Part shown: positions 5,113-7,048 of the stretch, piece by piece | How positions within the stretch are numbered: the first letter of the stretch is position 1 | Layout: the number at the start of each line of letters is the position of its first letter | NCBI GenBank assembly: GCA_947165805.1 | Contig: CAMVBT010000130.1 | Coordinates: 1 to 7,048 of the forward strand | DNA: 7,048 nt | Direction of reading: 5' to 3' | Source of the DNA: an uncultured Clostridia bacterium | GTDB taxonomy: Bacteria > Bacillota > Clostridia > Oscillospirales > Ruminococcaceae | Position numbers and translations under genes: made by a program | Notes under the pieces: model-generated | The model's database searches: none | What the model was told of the DNA's origin: nothing | The model's input: only the letters and a program-made list of their open reading frames with translations

Positions 5113-5706
5113 TTGAAAAAAAATTCGTTTGTGGTCTATATCATCTCGGTGATAATAAGTCTCGCTCTTGCGGGTATAGACCAGCTTACAAAGTATCTTG
5201 CGGTGGAGTATGTAAAGCCTGTCGGAGCGATATCGCTGCTGAAATTCGGCGATAAGGAATGGCTGAACCTCACATACTGCGAGAATACGGGAATGTCATT
5301 CAGCCTGCTCGAAGGGCAGACCCTGCTTCTGATACTGATGCCGGTCCTGCTCATCGCGCTGATAGAGTGGTACATCTTCTCGGGCAGGGCGAAAAGGCTC
5401 GATGTCTTAATAGCCGTGTCGGTGATCGCGGGAGGCGGCTTCGGAAATCTGATAGACCGCGCGTTTCAGGGATATGTCGTTGATTTCATAGACGTGCGTA
5501 TCATCAACTTCGCCATATTCAATTTTGCCGATATCTGTGCCGTATGCGGAGGTATATACTTCTGCATTATCCTGCTGATCGAAGAGTTCGGGGAGGATAA
5601 GAAGAAAAAAGAAGAGGAAAAGGCCGCAATAAAGGCACTGGAGACGGAAGAGCCGCGGGAAGAACAAGTGCCGCAAAACGGAGATGACCCCGATGAGAAC
5701 GCTTGA
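5113..5706 (+). CDS. lspA: Lipoprotein signal peptidase (signal peptidase II)
   Basis: This encodes a 197-residue LspA, the membrane aspartyl protease that removes signal peptides from diacylglyceryl-modified prolipoproteins. Four transmembrane helices are apparent (about 6-22, 68-89, 97-110, 138-156). Family motifs are DQLTK (23-27), ENTGMSFSLL (57-66), GNLIDR (111-116), VVDF with catalytic Asp124, and FNFAD with catalytic Asp140. Start choice: AGGAG (5102-5106) lies 6 nt before TTG 5113, giving MKKNSF directly before the first helix. In-frame ATGs at 5062 and 5083 fall inside the upstream hairpin, lack ribosome binding sites and would add a non-conserved extension. The C-terminus carries an unusual charged tail of about 38 residues after the last helix (KKKKEEEK, then an E/D-rich run), predicted to be cytoplasmic. 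The gene overlaps rluD by 14 nt. Association with rluD matches Bacillus lspA-ylyB. Confidence 0.95.
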   Translation: MKKNSFVVYIISVIISLALAGIDQLTKYLAVEYVKPVGAISLLKFGDKEWLNLTYCENTGMSFSLLEGQTLLLILMPVLLIALIEWYIFSGRAKRLDVLIAVSVIAGGGFGNLIDRAFQGYVVDFIDVRIINFAIFNFADICAVCGGIYFCIILLIEEFGEDKKKKEEEKAAIKALETEEPREEQVPQNGDDPDENA

Positions 5707-6595
5707 ATTCATCGCGGAGAACGACGGCGAGCGTATCGACAAAGCAGTTGCGGCCGTGTCGGACGGTGAGCTTACCCGTTCATACGCCGCGGTGCTGATA
5801 TGGAACGGCGGCTGCAAGGTGAACGGCGTCGCTGTCCCGAAAAATTACAAGCTGAAAGCCGGCGACAGCGTATGTATGGAGATCCCCGAGCCGCAGAGCA
5901 CGGAGATACTGCCGGAGGATATCCCGCTGGATATCGTGTATGAGGACAATGACCTGCTGATAGTGAACAAGCCGAAGGGCATGGTCGTACACCCCGCCCA
6001 CAGCCACTATTCGGGCACACTCGTCAACGCGCTTATGCATCACTGCGGAGACAGCCTTTCCGGCATAAACGGCGAGGCGCGTCCCGGAATAGTGCATCGC
6101 ATAGATATGAACACAAGCGGACTGCTGATCGTGGCAAAGAGCGACATCGCGCACCGCGGACTTGCGGAGCAGATAAGCGTGCACAGCTTCAGGCGTGAAT
6201 ACGAAGCGGTGGTCTGCGGCAATATAAAGGACGACGGCACTGTGAACGCTCCCATAGGGCGGAGCAAAGCGGACAGGAAGAAAATGGCCGTCACAGCGGA
6301 GAACAGCCGCGAAGCGATAACCCATTACAGCGTTATCCGCAATTACAGCGCATATACGCATCTGAGGCTGCGGCTCGAGACGGGCAGAACTCATCAGATA
6401 CGCGTGCACATGGCGTACATCGGTCACCCGGTCGCGGGCGACGAGGTGTACGGGAACGGGAAGCCCGCTTCGCTGCACGGGCAGTGCCTTCACGCGAAGA
6501 CTATCGGGTTCGTGCACCCGGTCACGGGCGAGTATATGGAGTTTGACAGCGAGCTGCCCGAATATTTCACAAATTTTCTGAAAAGTATAGAGTAG
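5693..6595 (+). CDS. rluD: RluA/RluD-family 23S rRNA pseudouridine synthase
   Basis: This encodes a 300-residue protein that isomerises uridine to pseudouridine in RNA, most probably in 23S rRNA as for RluD; the exact target site cannot be read from sequence. An N-terminal S4 RNA-binding domain spans about 11-62 (GERIDKAVAAV, TRSYAAVLIWNGGCKVNG, KAGDSV). The catalytic domain begins around residue 80 with IVYEDNDLLIVNKPKGMVVHP. The active-site block is HRIDMNTSGLL (135-145), with catalytic Asp138 in the HRLD-type motif, here HRID. The later conserved block LETGRTHQIRVHMAYIGHPVAGDEVYG (228-254) is intact. The ATG at 5693 is chosen because GGAG (5680-5683) is 9 nt upstream; the in-frame ATG at 5684 abuts that site too closely. 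The start overlaps the last 14 nt of lspA, which implies coupled translation. The symbol reflects the subfamily most like RluD and ylyB. Confidence 0.92.
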   Translation: MRTLEFIAENDGERIDKAVAAVSDGELTRSYAAVLIWNGGCKVNGVAVPKNYKLKAGDSVCMEIPEPQSTEILPEDIPLDIVYEDNDLLIVNKPKGMVVHPAHSHYSGTLVNALMHHCGDSLSGINGEARPGIVHRIDMNTSGLLIVAKSDIAHRGLAEQISVHSFRREYEAVVCGNIKDDGTVNAPIGRSKADRKKMAVTAENSREAITHYSVIRNYSAYTHLRLRLETGRTHQIRVHMAYIGHPVAGDEVYGNGKPASLHGQCLHAKTIGFVHPVTGEYMEFDSELPEYFTNFLKSIE

Positions 6596-6596
6596 T

Positions 6597-7048
6597 ATGG
6601 ATTTTAGCAAGGTTTTGATAGTTACCGATCTGGACGGCACTCTGCTGGACGATGACAAGAACATAGCGGAGGACGATCTGCGTGCGATAGCGGAATTCCG
6701 CGCGGGCGGCGGTCTGTTTGCCGCGGCTACGGGGCGCGGAGTCGCAATGGCGCAGCGGGTCATCGGACTTCTGGGCATAGATTTTCCGTGTGTCATATTC
6801 AACGGCGCGGCGGTCTATGATTTCGGAGCGGACAGATTTCTCTGGCACAGCGATATGCCGTCGGTATCGAACGATTATATAAGAATGCTGGAAAAGGAGT
6901 TCCCGGATATCGGCGTGGAGATACTGCATGAGAAGCTGGTCTACGTTACCGACAACAATCAGACGGTAGTGGAGCACATGGCTTTCGAGAAGCTGACCCC
7001 GACATACGCGGCGCTTGAGGATATCCCTGACGAGGGCAGATTTAAAGT
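6597..7048 (+). CDS. Cof-type HAD-superfamily phosphatase, N-terminal part
   Basis: This reading frame starts at ATG 6597, one base after the rluD stop, and stays open to the window end: 150 complete codons, truncated at the 3' side. HAD motif I is DLDGTLL (D11 nucleophile, D13 general acid/base), preceded by a hydrophobic strand (VLIVT). Motif II is the AATGR segment with T45. FNGAAVYD (68-75) is the typical segment leading into the C2-type cap of the Cof/YbiV family. The lysine and terminal acidic motifs III and IV lie beyond the window. These enzymes dephosphorylate small sugar phosphates or cofactor phosphates, and substrates cannot be inferred from sequence. There is no clear ribosome binding site, only a weak AGAG within the rluD end, so translation likely follows from rluD termination. 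Its role in this operon is unknown; HAD phosphatases often drift into housekeeping operons. Confidence 0.88.
   Translation, partial: MDFSKVLIVTDLDGTLLDDDKNIAEDDLRAIAEFRAGGGLFAAATGRGVAMAQRVIGLLGIDFPCVIFNGAAVYDFGADRFLWHSDMPSVSNDYIRMLEKEFPDIGVEILHEKLVYVTDNNQTVVEHMAFEKLTPTYAALEDIPDEGRFK

Noticed and set aside
5780..6802. A 340-codon open frame on the minus strand opposite rluD and the HAD gene
   Set aside because: It spans two real genes with clear catalytic motifs, has no recognisable domain and no promoter or ribosome binding site.

Overview
The window reads as core, vertically inherited chromosome of an anaerobic Clostridia-type Firmicute, most likely a Ruminococcus/Oscillospiraceae relative. 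The evidence is the division-gene order yggS-sepF-ylmH-divIVA-lspA-rluD, a Gram-positive-type Hfq, strong GGAGG ribosome binding sites, a TTG start, moderate-to-high GC with frequent ATA isoleucine codons, and a DivIVA with a long acidic tail. The genus is an inference from gene order and composition, not a database match. Every gene supported here lies on the + strand; the long minus-strand reading frames are shadows of these genes.

Layout. Positions 1-282 hold the 3' end of miaA (tRNA A37 prenylation). Its AT-rich tail runs into an extended -10 promoter (287-295), followed by an unusually structured leader of about 95 nt and then hfq (398-652). Six nt later comes a gene for a membrane-anchored HlyD/membrane-fusion-like protein (659-1900), which overlaps yggS (1878-2600). 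Then follow sepF (2653-3099), ylmH (3099-3863), divIVA (3906-4973), a 139-nt gap with a two-tier RNA hairpin, lspA (5113-5706, TTG start), an RluD-type pseudouridine synthase gene (5693-6595), and the 5' part of a Cof-type HAD phosphatase gene (6597 to the window end).

How the genes fit together. SepF (FtsZ membrane tether), DivIVA (curvature-sensing polar/septal scaffold), YlmH (S4-domain RNA-binding protein) and YggS (PLP homeostasis) form the conserved division-linked cluster known next to ftsZ/dcw loci in Firmicutes. LspA (lipoprotein signal peptidase) and RluD (rRNA pseudouridylation) follow it as in Bacillus, but ileS, which lies between divIVA and lspA in Bacillus, is absent, as is ylmG/yggT. 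Overlaps and gaps from -23 to +52 nt make hfq through divIVA a likely single operon. lspA-rluD-HAD form a second tightly coupled block after the structured gap.

I see no mobile element, CRISPR array, tRNA, rRNA or defence system. The points worth following up are the two structured non-coding segments (before hfq and before lspA, both rich in CCGG), the HlyD-like protein with no transporter beside it in a division operon, and the placement of hfq at the head of that operon. I do not find strong evidence for a wholly new system.
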